Assembly: GCA_004356105.1 (NCBI GenBank)
Contig: SMYC01000225.1
Span: 1-37,319, forward strand
Reading direction: 5' to 3'
DNA: 37,319 nt
Source: Acidobacteriota bacterium
GTDB lineage: Bacteria; Acidobacteriota; Vicinamibacteria; Marinacidobacterales; SMYC01
How positions within the stretch are numbered: position 1 is the stretch's first letter; each line of letters starts with the position of its first letter. The position numbers were made by a program, and so were the translations under genes. The notes beneath the pieces were generated by a model, which had not been told where the DNA came from, made no database searches, and saw nothing but the letters and a program-made list of their open reading frames with translations. Of the stretch, positions 7,963-15,885 are shown one piece after another.

Positions 7963-9406
7963 GTGCAACGCGCTGTTTAACGATGGGCTCGATATAGCGC
8001 TCGGCGAGGAGGCGACGATCCGACTCAGTGATTGGAAACGCTGTCTCGAAATAAGCGCGAATATCAGGCGCCAGATTGCGGTGATAGAAGGTTGGCCAGA
8101 CTGCACGAAGGGCCTCGTCGATGGCTAGCTGCGCGGCCGTTCCATGCGCTTCGAGTGCTTCTGCTTCTATGACGGTCACGACGTAAGCAATGAGATTGTC
8201 CGCGAACCATTCCGGCGGGCTGCTCAAGGCGTAGTCGCTCACGATGCCGCGCGACGCAAACTCTTCGTCGAGCAGGTAGGTCGGCGGCTCGCCCAACGCT
8301 TTGTAGACCTCTTCTGCCCAGCTTGCCCAATCCTCCGGGTCCTTCCCGCGAAAGGAAAATGTGGGCTCCGACATCCCCGCGTAGGCGAAGCGCGGCACGA
8401 TCGTGAGCCCGTCACCAAGCTCGCCGTCGTAAAAACCTGTTGCTTCCCACTGGAAGGCTCGAACGAGCTCGACGAAACGCGGCGCGGGGAAACGCGTCCG
8501 CCCGTTCTCGGCCACGAGATCTTCGGTGTCGAAATCGAGCGACATGTGGAAGCTATGGCCCATCTCGTGAACGAGCAGAGCCAGAAGCAAAAGCCGGTCC
8601 TCGACCCGACGGCCCACGTCATAAATGATGAGCGACTGCGTCCGCGGAAACACTTGGGCCGCGGTCTCGTCTTCTTGGACAGCGGCCAACGCGGTATTCA
8701 GAAGGGCCGTTTTCTCCGTGGCGACCGTGCGCAGGGTTTTTAGACCGTTCTCGGTCTCAAAAACATGGCGAAAGACGCGCCGCACCGCGTCGTCGACGGC
8801 TTGGGCGAGCACGAGGTCGAAACGCGCGTCGCGTTCGACGAGGGCGATGCCGAGATCGCGATATAAGCCCAGCTGGATATCCGCGAGCTCCGCCTTGCGC
8901 CCCAGCACGGACCAGTCGACGGAGTCGGGCATACCATTACTGTTGGCGTCGACACGGCCCAACGCACGTTCGAACGGATTGCTGTCGAGTACATTGCGTA
9001 CACCGTCACCGTCGAGGTCCACGTCGCCTTCCAGGAGCTTCCCGTAATAGTCGCTGACGCGAAAGTCGGGAACGCCGTCGCCGTCCGAATCGCGCAACGC
9101 GAGTGCTTTGAGCCGATCGCGGTCTCCGTACAGCTCGTCGAGATAATCGAGCGCTTCGGATTCGGTACTTGCGCGCAGCTTCTTGAAGCGCGCGGTCTCT
9201 TCGTCGTCCGGCAAGATCGCGATCGGCGCACCGGCATAGTGCACGCTTCGGAGCGAATCTATTTGGTCGCGTCCCATGAGCGCGCGGTCGATGCGTCCCG
9301 AGCTCAGGTGCTCCAGTGAGTCTTCTATGATCTTGGCACGGTCCGGAACCTGTTCGGCCGCGACGAGACCCATGAGCGCGAGAAACGGCAGGACGAAGCT
9401 GCACAT
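7880..9406 (-). CDS. Secreted HExxH metalloprotease-like protein with Ca-binding repeats
   Basis: A 508-aa exported protein (signal peptide MCSFVLPFLALMGLVAAEQV). Three Asp-rich, thrombospondin-3/EF-hand-like motifs follow: DSDGDGVPD near 106, DVDLDGDGVRN near 128 and DANSNGMPD near 153. They probably bind calcium. The zinc motif HEMGH (280-284) sits in LLVHEMGHSFHMSLDF, typical of gluzincins. A third zinc ligand cannot be assigned with confidence; EWFADNLIAY in the C-terminal third is a candidate region. Substrate unknown. The last roughly 27 residues, antisense to the SRPBCC gene end, are Arg/Ser-rich and probably not functional; the two genes overlap convergently by 83 bp. It lies 23 bp after the ThuA-like gene, so likely one operon. 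Confidence 0.75.
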   Translation of the reverse strand: MCSFVLPFLALMGLVAAEQVPDRAKIIEDSLEHLSSGRIDRALMGRDQIDSLRSVHYAGAPIAILPDDEETARFKKLRASTESEALDYLDELYGDRDRLKALALRDSDGDGVPDFRVSDYYGKLLEGDVDLDGDGVRNVLDSNPFERALGRVDANSNGMPDSVDWSVLGRKAELADIQLGLYRDLGIALVERDARFDLVLAQAVDDAVRRVFRHVFETENGLKTLRTVATEKTALLNTALAAVQEDETAAQVFPRTQSLIIYDVGRRVEDRLLLLALLVHEMGHSFHMSLDFDTEDLVAENGRTRFPAPRFVELVRAFQWEATGFYDGELGDGLTIVPRFAYAGMSEPTFSFRGKDPEDWASWAEEVYKALGEPPTYLLDEEFASRGIVSDYALSSPPEWFADNLIAYVVTVIEAEALEAHGTAAQLAIDEALRAVWPTFYHRNLAPDIRAYFETAFPITESDRRLLAERYIEPIVKQRVALRAHPSPQRRARERSTPRLFRSSTSSR

Positions 9407-9429
9407 GCTTCAGAGCTTGGCGGGAACGG

Positions 9430-10131
9430 CTACTGCCTGCCCGAGGCCCAGTTGATGGCGCCCGCCAAGTGAGCTTTGAAGGTCTCGTCCGCGTAGGACG
9501 CTTCGGTATGGCCGAGTGCCGTGTAGAAAGCGCGGCCACCGTCGAACTCGTGAAACCACACCACGGGATGGTCGCCCATCGCCGCCTCACCGGCCTCGAA
9601 GCTCGTTTCGTCAAGTGACATGAGCACTTCGACGTTGGCGCGTGGGTTCTCAAGAAACGTGTAGTGCTCGTCGACGCGCGTCCATCGCTCCGGAAGGTGC
9701 TGAGTAGCTGGGTGCGAACGATCTTCTACGATATAGGTGGCTTCCTGAGTCTCGGGATGAGTCTTGAAGTAGGCGCCCACGAGCTTGCCGTACCATGGCC
9801 AGTCATATTCCGTATCGGCGGCGGCATGGATGCCGACATAGCCTTTTCCCGACTGGATGAAACGCTCGAAGGCGGCTTGCTGTGCGTCGTTCAAAACGTC
9901 GCCCGTGGTCATGAGAAAAACGACGACGTCGACGCTCGCAAGTGTTTTGTCGGTGAATCGGCTCGCGTCTTCGGTCGCGACAACGTCCCATCCGTGCTGT
10001 TTGCCGAGCGCCTCGATGGCGCGGACACCGTCTCCGATCGACGCGTGCCGATATTCGGCCGTCTTGCTAAAGACGAGAACGTCGATCGGCTCCGTTTGAG
10101 CCACCACGAGTGAAAGCAGGAGAGCAAGCAT
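9430..10131 (-). CDS. ThuA-like domain protein, exported
   Basis: A 233-aa protein of the ThuA (trehalose utilisation-like) family, a glutamine-amidotransferase-like fold of uncertain biochemical role that is often secreted in Acidobacteria, Planctomycetes and Bacteroidetes. Landmarks are IDVLVFSKTAEYRHASIGDG, VVVFLMTTGDVLNDAQQAAF, GKGYVGIHAAADTEYDWPWY, DHPVVWFHEFDGGRAFYTAL and GHTEASY. The start at 10131 gives a short signal sequence (MLALLLSLVVAQ). Upstream in-frame ATGs (10155 and beyond) would cover the divergent gene's start and are less likely. It probably heads the operon with the metalloprotease-like gene. Confidence 0.9.
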   Translation of the reverse strand: MLALLLSLVVAQTEPIDVLVFSKTAEYRHASIGDGVRAIEALGKQHGWDVVATEDASRFTDKTLASVDVVVFLMTTGDVLNDAQQAAFERFIQSGKGYVGIHAAADTEYDWPWYGKLVGAYFKTHPETQEATYIVEDRSHPATQHLPERWTRVDEHYTFLENPRANVEVLMSLDETSFEAGEAAMGDHPVVWFHEFDGGRAFYTALGHTEASYADETFKAHLAGAINWASGRQ

Positions 10132-10149
10132 GCGCGTATCATATGCCAG

Positions 10150-12006
10150 ATGCATGGCGCGAATATGCCTGGCCTTCGTCTCGTGGTTCTCTTGCTTTTT
10201 TTCGGCGCGTGCTCGAGCGACGAGACGCCCAACTTGTCGAAGGACGCAAAAACAGCGACGCACGAAGCGCTCCTCGAGGATCTCGAAACGCCGCGCCATC
10301 CCTCGGACGGCGGCGGGCGCGCGTTTCTCGCCGAGGCTCCCGAGGGTCCCATCCTGGTGGGGAGCCGCCACCGTTTCGAGATCGTTTACGAGGCCGGCCC
10401 GTTGGGTATCTCCGAGGGCGGCGTGTTGTTCCTGCTACCATCGCCGTTTTGGGGCTGGGATGTGCCACAGACGGAGGTTCCGGAAGCTCCTGGATATACC
10501 GAGGCCACGACGAACGCGCCAGACGTAAAGCTCGAGACGTCGACGCTCGGAAACCTTCTTGCCATCACAATCCGCGGACGCGCCCTCGCGCAGGGTGAGC
10601 GGATCGAGCTCGTCTATGGAGCGGGTCCGGCGGGGGCTCGGGTCGATCACTACGCGGAGTCGCGGTCGCCGATCTGGCTCGCCGTCGACGGCGATGGGGA
10701 CGGCGTATATTCCGTTCTCGACGAGGTGCCGAGCGTCGATGTCGCCGCGGGTCCGCCGGCGCAGCTCGTGTTGACGCTACCGAGCACGGCGCGGCCGGGA
10801 GACCGCGTGCGCTTGACGGTGGCGGCTCTCGACCGAGCCGGCAACGCGGGCGTGGCGCTCGACGGAAGCGTGGCACTCTCCGGGCCGTCCGCTCTGGACC
10901 TTCCCACCGTTCTCGTGCTTTCGGAGCGCGGGGTCGGCTATGTTGATGTCGTCGCACGTGATGTGGGTGTCTACCGCGTTAGCGGCGCGTCGGGCGACAT
11001 GATTGCGGAAAGCAACCCGCTCGTTGTCCGCGACGGCATCCCCCGCATCCTGTGGGCCGACCTTCATGGTCATTCCCAGCTTTCTGACGGCACCGGTACA
11101 CCCGACGACTACTTCTGGTATGCGCGGGACGTGGCGGCGCTCGACATCGTCGCGCTCACGGATCACGACCATTGGGGTAGGCGTTTTCTCGATCAGAACG
11201 AAGCGATGTGGGAGGCGATCCGCGAATCGGGCCGCCGCTTCGAAGAGCCCGGCCGGTTCCTCGCCATCGAGGGTTATGAATGGACGAACTGGCTTCACGG
11301 TCATCGTCACGTACTGTATTTCGAAAGCGGTGGCGAGGTCTTGAGCTCCATCGATCCCGCCTATGAAACGCCGGCTCAGTTGTGGGCAGCTCTCGAAGGC
11401 CGGAAGGCTATCACCGTCGCGCACCATTCGGCGGGCGGACCGATCTCTACGAATTGGGATTTCATGCCGGACCCCGCGATTGAACCCGTAACGGAGATCG
11501 TCTCGGTGCACGGAAGCAGCGAAGCGGCCGATTCGCCCGGCACAATCTATAGCGCTGTACCGGGAAACTTCGTGCGCGACGTACTCGATCGCGGCGCGCG
11601 CTTCGGCTTCATCGGTAGTGGCGACAGCCACGACGGTCATCCGGGGCTTGCACATCTCGCACAACCCAGCGGCGGCCTCGCCGCGATCTTCTCGGAACAT
11701 CTGACGCGCGACAGCGTGCTCGAAGCCCTCTCCTCGCGTCGTGTCTACGCGACCAACGGCCCGCGCATCTGGCTTCGCTTCTGGCTCGACGACAACCCCC
11801 GCTTCGCCGTGGCGGGCACGGCGCCCATCGAGCGCGTCGACGTGATCCGGAGCGGAAGCGTTGTCACGAGCCTTCCCGGCTTCGGACGCCGTGAATGGGG
11901 TGAAGGTTTGACGCTCGACGACCTCGTGTCGGGCGAATATGTCTACATCCGCGTCGTCCAAGAAGACGGCGGCGTCGCGTGGTCGAGCCCCGTGTTTATC
12001 GACTAG
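10150..12006 (+). CDS. PHP-domain/DUF3604-type lipoprotein
   Basis: A 618-aa lipoprotein. The leader has MPGLRLVVLLLFFGAC, with a lipobox-like FGAC. After a beta-rich N-terminal half, residues about 300-560 form a PHP-type metal-dependent hydrolase: WADLHGHSQLSDG, VALTDHDHWG, ITVAHHSAGG and FIGSGDSHDGHPG supply the His/Asp metal ligands seen in DUF3604/PHP proteins. Substrate unknown. ATG 10150 lies 7 bp after TATCAT (10137-10142) and may be leaderless; ATG 10165 is an alternative that starts right at the signal peptide. Divergent from the ThuA-like gene with almost no intergenic space, so their promoters must overlap the coding starts. Confidence 0.85.
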   Translation: MHGANMPGLRLVVLLLFFGACSSDETPNLSKDAKTATHEALLEDLETPRHPSDGGGRAFLAEAPEGPILVGSRHRFEIVYEAGPLGISEGGVLFLLPSPFWGWDVPQTEVPEAPGYTEATTNAPDVKLETSTLGNLLAITIRGRALAQGERIELVYGAGPAGARVDHYAESRSPIWLAVDGDGDGVYSVLDEVPSVDVAAGPPAQLVLTLPSTARPGDRVRLTVAALDRAGNAGVALDGSVALSGPSALDLPTVLVLSERGVGYVDVVARDVGVYRVSGASGDMIAESNPLVVRDGIPRILWADLHGHSQLSDGTGTPDDYFWYARDVAALDIVALTDHDHWGRRFLDQNEAMWEAIRESGRRFEEPGRFLAIEGYEWTNWLHGHRHVLYFESGGEVLSSIDPAYETPAQLWAALEGRKAITVAHHSAGGPISTNWDFMPDPAIEPVTEIVSVHGSSEAADSPGTIYSAVPGNFVRDVLDRGARFGFIGSGDSHDGHPGLAHLAQPSGGLAAIFSEHLTRDSVLEALSSRRVYATNGPRIWLRFWLDDNPRFAVAGTAPIERVDVIRSGSVVTSLPGFGRREWGEGLTLDDLVSGEYVYIRVVQEDGGVAWSSPVFID

Positions 12007-12033
12007 TCCTTTGCTATCGTAGAGATAGGGCAG

Positions 12034-12480
12034 ATGACAACCGAAGAAGCTTTGAGGGATTACCTGGTCGAGCGAGGGTTCGTCGAGAAGGGCACTCCCC
12101 GCGAGGAGCTCTACCGCAGCAATTGGGTCAAGGTGCCCATGTAGGGATACTTCGTTCCGGTCTTTCCCATCTACAGCTTCAAGCAGTCGCTAATGGTCCA
12201 TGACATCCACCACGTCGTCAGCGGATACGACACGGATTGGCGAGGGGAGCTCGAGATCGCGGCGTGGGAGCTGAGCAGCGGCGGCTGCGGCTGGTACCTT
12301 CTTTACTGGATCGACCGGATGGTGTTCATGAGCCTCGGTCTTCTCTTCTGCCCGAAGCGTACGATTCGCGCCTTCGAGCGTGGTCGAGAACACCGGAATT
12401 CTTTTGACCGCGACCCAGAAGATCTCCTCACCAGTGACTTCGACGAGCTCAAACGTCGAAGCCTTCGAATTGCCGGCTGA
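12034..12480 (+). pseudogene. Coq4-like protein interrupted by an amber codon
   Basis: A single frame from ATG 12034 (AGGG seven to eight bases before) to TGA 12480 is broken by one TAG at 12142-12144. It reads MTTEEALRDYLVERGFVEKG up to WVKVPM, stop, then GYFVPVFPIYSFKQSLMVHD and onward. The downstream part holds H-D-I-H-H, 11 residues, then E: exactly the HDxxH(x11)E ligand pattern of the Coq4 fold. Coq4 acts in ubiquinone synthesis in eukaryotes; the role of bacterial relatives is not established. Without the TAG the product would be 148 aa. A 95-aa product could start at ATG 12193, right at the motif, but no ribosome site is visible. The rest of the frame is clean, so this looks like a recent point mutation. 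Confidence 0.7.
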
Positions 12481-12491
12481 CCGCCGAAATC

Positions 12492-12884
12492 TCACTCTGG
12501 GAAGTTCATTCGGCGGAGCAGGTTTTGGAAGCGGGGGTCGTCTCGCAGAGGGTCCACCCACAAGTGAGTTGGTAGGCCGACCGCCATGGCGGCTCGCTCG
12601 CTATAAGCGCGATCCAGCCAGAGAAAAGCTTCGATGGCACGAACGTCTTCGACGTCATACAAGGTGCAAATATGCGGGTGATTGAGCTGCGAGATCGCCT
12701 TGGCTTCACGTTCGAAGCGCTCTTTGCGCTCCGCGCTCTCCGCAAGGTGTTCGGGAAGAACCTTGATGGCTACCGTTCGGTCGAGGCGGGTGTCCTTCGA
12801 TTTGTAAACCTCTCCATACCCCCTGCGCCAATCGGCGAGAGGATTTTGTAGGGCCCTAAGCGCGTTCCACTGGTGAGGGACACC
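12492..12884 (-). pseudogene. Collapsed Ser/Thr protein kinase gene (N- and C-terminal ends fused)
   Basis: Reading minus from GTG 12884: SLTSGTRLGPYKILSPIGAG, then, after a 1-base deletion in the glycine loop (MGE codons), EVYKSKDTRLDRTVAIKVLP, ERFEREAKAISQLNHPHICT and LYDV. It then jumps straight to AFLWLDRAYSERAAMAVGLP and DPLRDDPRFQNLLRRMNFPE and stops at 12492. The first part is a kinase N-lobe very close to that of the kinase at 1215. The second is the usual C-terminal tail of acidobacterial kinase-TPR proteins. The catalytic loop, membrane helix and sensor are gone, so several hundred codons were lost by internal deletion. It cannot be an active kinase. Confidence 0.88.
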
Positions 12885-12890
12885 GGGGAA

Positions 12891-12919
12891 ATCTAGCTGC
12901 TCGTGACGCAGGAATCAAA
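12891..12919 (-). promoter_or_regulatory. Retained promoter of the dead kinase
   Basis: Minus strand: TTGATT (12914-12919), 17 bp, TAGATT (12891-12896), 6 bp, GTG start at 12884. No Shine-Dalgarno. Same layout as the two other kinase starts (1215 and 37275). Confidence 0.55.
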
Positions 12920-13037
12920 TGAGAAGAGGGTTTTTTGGGGCCGGCGCTAGAGCATTCGCAAAGGCCCGGACTTTGGATATGCGCCGTTTTGAGACACCTC
13001 TCGAAGATACATGTCTCGAATTGAGGCCGGGCGCCTT

Positions 13038-13514
13038 TTAAGCTGCGAACGAGCCCGTCGGGAAACTGTCCTCTAAAATCCCGATCGAGCTCACCGGAGA
13101 GGTCACCACGGTGCAGTCGCCGCTATGGAGCTCCATCGATAAGCCGATCCAGATGCAGCTCATCTTCAGGAAGCTGCGTCCCAGGCTGGCGCCTGAGAGC
13201 GTCACCTGCGCCGCGTCGGCGAAGAGCGAGCCTCCTTGGATCAACACCTTCGACTTGAACGGTTCGAGGACCGTGATCTGATAAAAAGCACTCGCGGTCT
13301 TCACTTGCAGCACCGTCAACGATTCGAGCGTGGTCAGATTGATACCGCGACCTTCGTTCAGCTCTTCGGAGAACCCGTCCAGTAAGCAGAGTTTAGGAAC
13401 ACGGTGGACCGTGGATTGGGGTTGTTTCTCACTCGAGGGTTCTTTCTCCGGGTCGGCCTCGACTTCGGGTGTGTGAGGCTCGAGAAGCGCGGTCTTGTTG
13501 CTTTGATCGCTCAT
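13038..13514 (-). CDS. Hypothetical 158-aa protein
   Basis: Not assigned to a named family. The N-terminal 40 residues are acidic and Pro/Gln-rich (probably disordered). Residues about 45-158 alternate short hydrophobic strands (LTTLESLTVLQVKTASAFYQ, ITVLEPFKSKVLIQGGSLF, GASLGRSFLKMSCIWIGLSM), suggesting a small beta-sandwich or barrel. No signal peptide or membrane helix. The start is well supported by GGGAGGG four bases before ATG 13514. I have an impression of similar unnamed proteins in other Acidobacteria. It sits between a dead kinase and a broken small gene, yet its own frame is intact. Confidence 0.7.
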   Translation of the reverse strand: MSDQSNKTALLEPHTPEVEADPEKEPSSEKQPQSTVHRVPKLCLLDGFSEELNEGRGINLTTLESLTVLQVKTASAFYQITVLEPFKSKVLIQGGSLFADAAQVTLSGASLGRSFLKMSCIWIGLSMELHSGDCTVVTSPVSSIGILEDSFPTGSFAA

Positions 13515-13742
13515 GGACCCTCCCTTGATGTTTGTGGGCCTTCACACACAGTAAAGCAAGGTCCATGCCAGCCGTAGCGAGGCCCCCACACTGCCTAAAT
13601 GGAGACCGTTGTGGGTTAAATCCCGCAACCATCCACAAATAATTGATCGCGCTAGGAGACGCTTGCCTTTCAAGCTACGACCTCCTATCCTCGCGAGAAC
13701 GGACCTCGCGTCCGAACCAGACTGCCAGCCGAGGAGGCCGAT

Positions 13743-13918
13743 ATGGCTAAACGAGAGCTGATCGGAAAAGCGTACTCGCTACCGGACCTCGTGGGTATGC
13801 GGTACAAGACGCGATGGGAAAGGACGTCTTCAAGCGGACACCGCTATTGACGGATGTGCTCTTGAACATGGTCGAAGAACAGCCTCAGGCTTACAAGACG
13901 CCTACGGCTCACGTCTGA
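13743..13918 (+). pseudogene. Small gene (about 58 aa) with a 1-base frameshift
   Basis: ATG 13743 has a strong ribosome site (GAGGAGG, five bases before). The frame reads MAKRELIGKAYSLPDLVG, then should continue YAVQDAMGKDVFKRTPLLTD and MVEEQPQAYKTPTAHV to TGA 13918, but one base is missing near GTGGGTATG (about 13792-13798). As written, the first frame ends after 35 codons at 13850. With one base added it would be 58 codons plus stop. The strong Shine-Dalgarno and the continuous sense in both halves argue for a real gene, recently broken or mis-sequenced. No family recognised; no Cys, so not an obvious modified-peptide precursor. Confidence 0.5.
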
Positions 13919-13940
13919 TCGCGCCCCCGGGCACACACGT

Positions 13941-13998
13941 CCATTTTCACCTCTAGGCGAAAATGGTTACATCCAGTTTTGCCTATAGGCTAAAATGG
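13941..13998 (+). promoter_or_regulatory. Two tandem 26-bp palindromic operators and leaderless promoter of the ATPase
   Basis: Two related 26-bp elements lie at 13941-13966 and 13973-13998, 32 bp start to start (about three helical turns). Each runs CCA-TTT...CCT-TAGGC...AAAATGG. The first has perfect 8-bp arms CCATTTTC/GAAAATGG. The second is centred on the perfect palindrome GCCTATAGGC. The second element contains TAAAAT (13991-13996) six bases before the GTG at 14003, and no Shine-Dalgarno is present. This fits a leaderless promoter embedded in an operator. Confidence 0.75.
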
Positions 13999-14002
13999 CC
14001 GT

Positions 14003-15169
14003 GTGGAGATCCGGCCGCGATATCTCGAGCCTTTCATCGCGGCCGATCTGAAGCACAAAATGGTGCTCCTCGCTGGACCGCGCCAGGTCGGGAAGACCAC
14101 ACTTGCAATGGAGCTCATGGGGGAGGACGACCGCTACTACAACTGGGAGCATCGCGCCGATAGAAAAGCCATTCTGGCCGCGGAATGGCCTATCTCACCG
14201 TCCCTCATCGTGCTCGACGAGATCCACAAATACCGATTCTGGAAGCGGTGGCTAAAGGGTGAGTTCGACAAGCACCGCCGACGACACAGGTTTCTGGTGA
14301 CCGGAAGCGCGCGGCTCGTCATTTATCGCAAAGGAGGAGACTCGCTTCAGGGCCGATACCATCACTACCGGCTCCATCCCTTTACGTATGCGGAGCTCAT
14401 TGGGCAGGAACATAAGCAAGAGCCTTTCTTTGAGCTTCGCATCTCGAAGTCGAAGGACCGAGACACGCTCGAGCGGCTTGTTCACTTCGGCGGCTTTCCC
14501 GAGCCCGCTCTCGCGGCGCGCGCCCGCGCGCATCGACGCTGGCAGAAAGAACATGTCGATCGCTTCTTCCGCGAGGACGTTCGCGATCTCGGCGCCGTGC
14601 GCGACATCTCGCTCATAGAGATTCTTGCAGATTTGCTTCCCGATCGCGTGGGTAGCCTGCTATCCATCAACTCACTCAGAGAAGATCTCGAAGTCAGTCA
14701 CAAGGCCGTCTCTCACTGGCTCGACGTGCTCGAACATCTCTATTTCACATTTCGACTGCCCCCACTCGTCACGAAGAAAGTGCGCTCGATCAAGAAAGAC
14801 CGAAAGCTCTACCTCTGGGACTACTCGGCGCTTACGGAACGGAGTGCGCGCATCGAGAACCTCGTCGCCTCGCACCTGCTCAAGTTCTGTCACTTTCTCG
14901 AGGACACCGAAGGCTATCGCATCGATCTCCGATTCCTGCGCGACAAGGAAAAACGCGAGGTCGATTTCCTCGTGCTGGTAGATCGCAAACCGTGGTTCGC
15001 CGTCGAAGTGAAAGCCCGGAAAGAGAGCCTATCCTCGCACCTTCGCTATTTCGGCGACAGGCTTCGCATCCCCTACCTCTATCAAGTTGTGTGGGACCTG
15101 GACGAAAGCTACACGAAAAACGACGTCTTCGTGATGTCGCCGATGGATTTCCTCGGAGCTCTGCGCTGA
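14003..15169 (+). CDS. AAA_14/DUF4143 ATPase
   Basis: A 388-aa ATPase of the AAA_14 + DUF4143 family (common in bacteria and archaea, role unclear). The P-loop GPRQVGKT is at 25-32, Walker B SLIVLDE ends at Asp72/Glu73, and sensor-like FLVTGSARL follows. The C-terminal DUF4143 part (about 185-388) has HFGGFPEPAL, a winged-helix-like stretch and a PD-(D/E)xK-like core, REVDFLV ... FAVEVKA. It therefore may bind or cut nucleic acid, or have lost that activity. Start GTG 14003 follows a -10-like TAAAAT by six bases. It is intact to its stop at 15169; its last 58 bp recur at 15928-15985 beyond the toxin-antitoxin pair. Confidence 0.92.
   Translation: MEIRPRYLEPFIAADLKHKMVLLAGPRQVGKTTLAMELMGEDDRYYNWEHRADRKAILAAEWPISPSLIVLDEIHKYRFWKRWLKGEFDKHRRRHRFLVTGSARLVIYRKGGDSLQGRYHHYRLHPFTYAELIGQEHKQEPFFELRISKSKDRDTLERLVHFGGFPEPALAARARAHRRWQKEHVDRFFREDVRDLGAVRDISLIEILADLLPDRVGSLLSINSLREDLEVSHKAVSHWLDVLEHLYFTFRLPPLVTKKVRSIKKDRKLYLWDYSALTERSARIENLVASHLLKFCHFLEDTEGYRIDLRFLRDKEKREVDFLVLVDRKPWFAVEVKARKESLSSHLRYFGDRLRIPYLYQVVWDLDESYTKNDVFVMSPMDFLGALR
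15112..15169 (+). repeat. 58-bp direct repeat, left copy (3' end of intact ATPase)
   Basis: The terminal 58 bp of the ATPase gene, ending with its TGA. The copy at 15928-15985 differs at one position (GGAGCT here, GGTGCT there). The two copies diverge immediately after the stop codon. Confidence 0.95.
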
Positions 15170-15203
15170 GCCCTGAATGGACTTGGCGTTGCCACCGTGG
15201 AAC

Positions 15204-15225
15204 ACATATACTTTAAAGTATATGT
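15204..15225. promoter_or_regulatory. Perfect 22-bp palindrome upstream of vapBC
   Basis: ACATATACTTT followed directly by its reverse complement. It covers a -10-like TATACT (15207-15212; possible -35 TTGGCG at 15183-15188, 18 bp spacer) and ends 15 bp before the antitoxin ATG. It is the expected operator for the ribbon-helix-helix antitoxin encoded downstream. Confidence 0.85.
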
Positions 15226-15240
15226 TAAAAGGATTAGGCA

Positions 15241-15471
15241 ATGGCACAACTGACGCTGTATCTTGACGATGAGACGGAGGCTAGGTTGAAAGAAACGGCC
15301 AACTCGGCTGGCGTGTCTCTCAGTCGGTGGGTTGCGAATCTCATTCGGGAGAAAATTGGTTCCGAGTGGCCCGTCTCGGTGATCGAGCTGGCAGGAGCCT
15401 GGGCCGACTTGCCGACCACCGAAGAGCTCCGGAGGGATGTTCCAGAAGACCTGCCTCGAGAGACCATTTAG
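15241..15471 (+). CDS. Ribbon-helix-helix (CopG-type) antitoxin
   Basis: 76 aa. MAQLTLYLDDETEARLKETA forms the beta-strand plus helix of a ribbon-helix-helix DNA-binding fold. GVSLSRWVANLIREKI is the second helix, and the C-terminal 30 residues (AGAWADLPTTEELRRDVPED) are the toxin-binding tail seen with PIN toxins. It should neutralise the VapC-type toxin and repress the operon through the 22-bp palindrome. AAGGA lies about eight bases before the ATG. Its TAG overlaps the toxin's GTG by one base. Confidence 0.92.
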   Translation: MAQLTLYLDDETEARLKETANSAGVSLSRWVANLIREKIGSEWPVSVIELAGAWADLPTTEELRRDVPEDLPRETI

Positions 15472-15863
15472 TGTACGTGCTCGACACCAACACGGTCATT
15501 TACTTCTTCAAAGGGATGGGGCGGGTCGGGGAACGGCTGCTTGCGACGCCTCCAACCGAGGTGTCCCTTCCAGCCGTGGTGCTGTACGAGCTCGAGGTGG
15601 GCATAGCGAAGTCGAGCTCTTCAAAAAGGCGTCGAGCACAGCTGGATCAGTTCTTGCGAACCATCTCGATCCTTCCGTTTGCCCGGGAGCAGGCTCGCGC
15701 GGCGGCCGAGATTCGTTCACGGCTCGAAAGATTGGGGACACCCATCGGCCCACTGGACACACTCATTGCGGGAACTACATTGCAGGCGGGCGCCACTCTC
15801 GTAACGCGTAACGTCGAGGAGTTCGGCCGTGTTCCAAACTTGAGCACGGAGAATTGGTACTGA
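15471..15863 (+). CDS. vapC: VapC-type PIN-domain toxin ribonuclease
   Basis: 130 aa from GTG 15471 (TAGTG overlap with the antitoxin). PIN fold with the acidic metal-binding residues Asp5 (VYVLDTNTVIYFF), Glu40 (VVLYELEVGIAKS) and Asp96 (PIGPLDTLIAG), and a fourth site around TRNVEEFGRVPNL. VapC toxins are Mg-dependent RNases that cut tRNA or rRNA; this one's target cannot be read from sequence. The frame also opens farther upstream (15327), but that would run through the antitoxin. The gene is followed by debris and the orphan ATPase 3' end. Confidence 0.93.
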   Translation: MYVLDTNTVIYFFKGMGRVGERLLATPPTEVSLPAVVLYELEVGIAKSSSSKRRRAQLDQFLRTISILPFAREQARAAAEIRSRLERLGTPIGPLDTLIAGTTLQAGATLVTRNVEEFGRVPNLSTENWY

Positions 15864-15885
15864 GGTCATCGCCTCGACCGCGCAG

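Noticed and set aside
10777..11961. 394-codon minus-strand frame
   Set aside because: Antisense to the PHP/DUF3604 gene, whose motifs are clear in the plus frame.
12142..12144. TAG read as pyrrolysine or programmed readthrough
   Set aside because: No pyl genes or context visible in the window and the neighbourhood is full of broken genes; point mutation is simpler.
13743..13918. Modified-peptide (RiPP) precursor next to an ATPase
   Set aside because: No Cys, no leader/core pattern and no maturation enzymes nearby.
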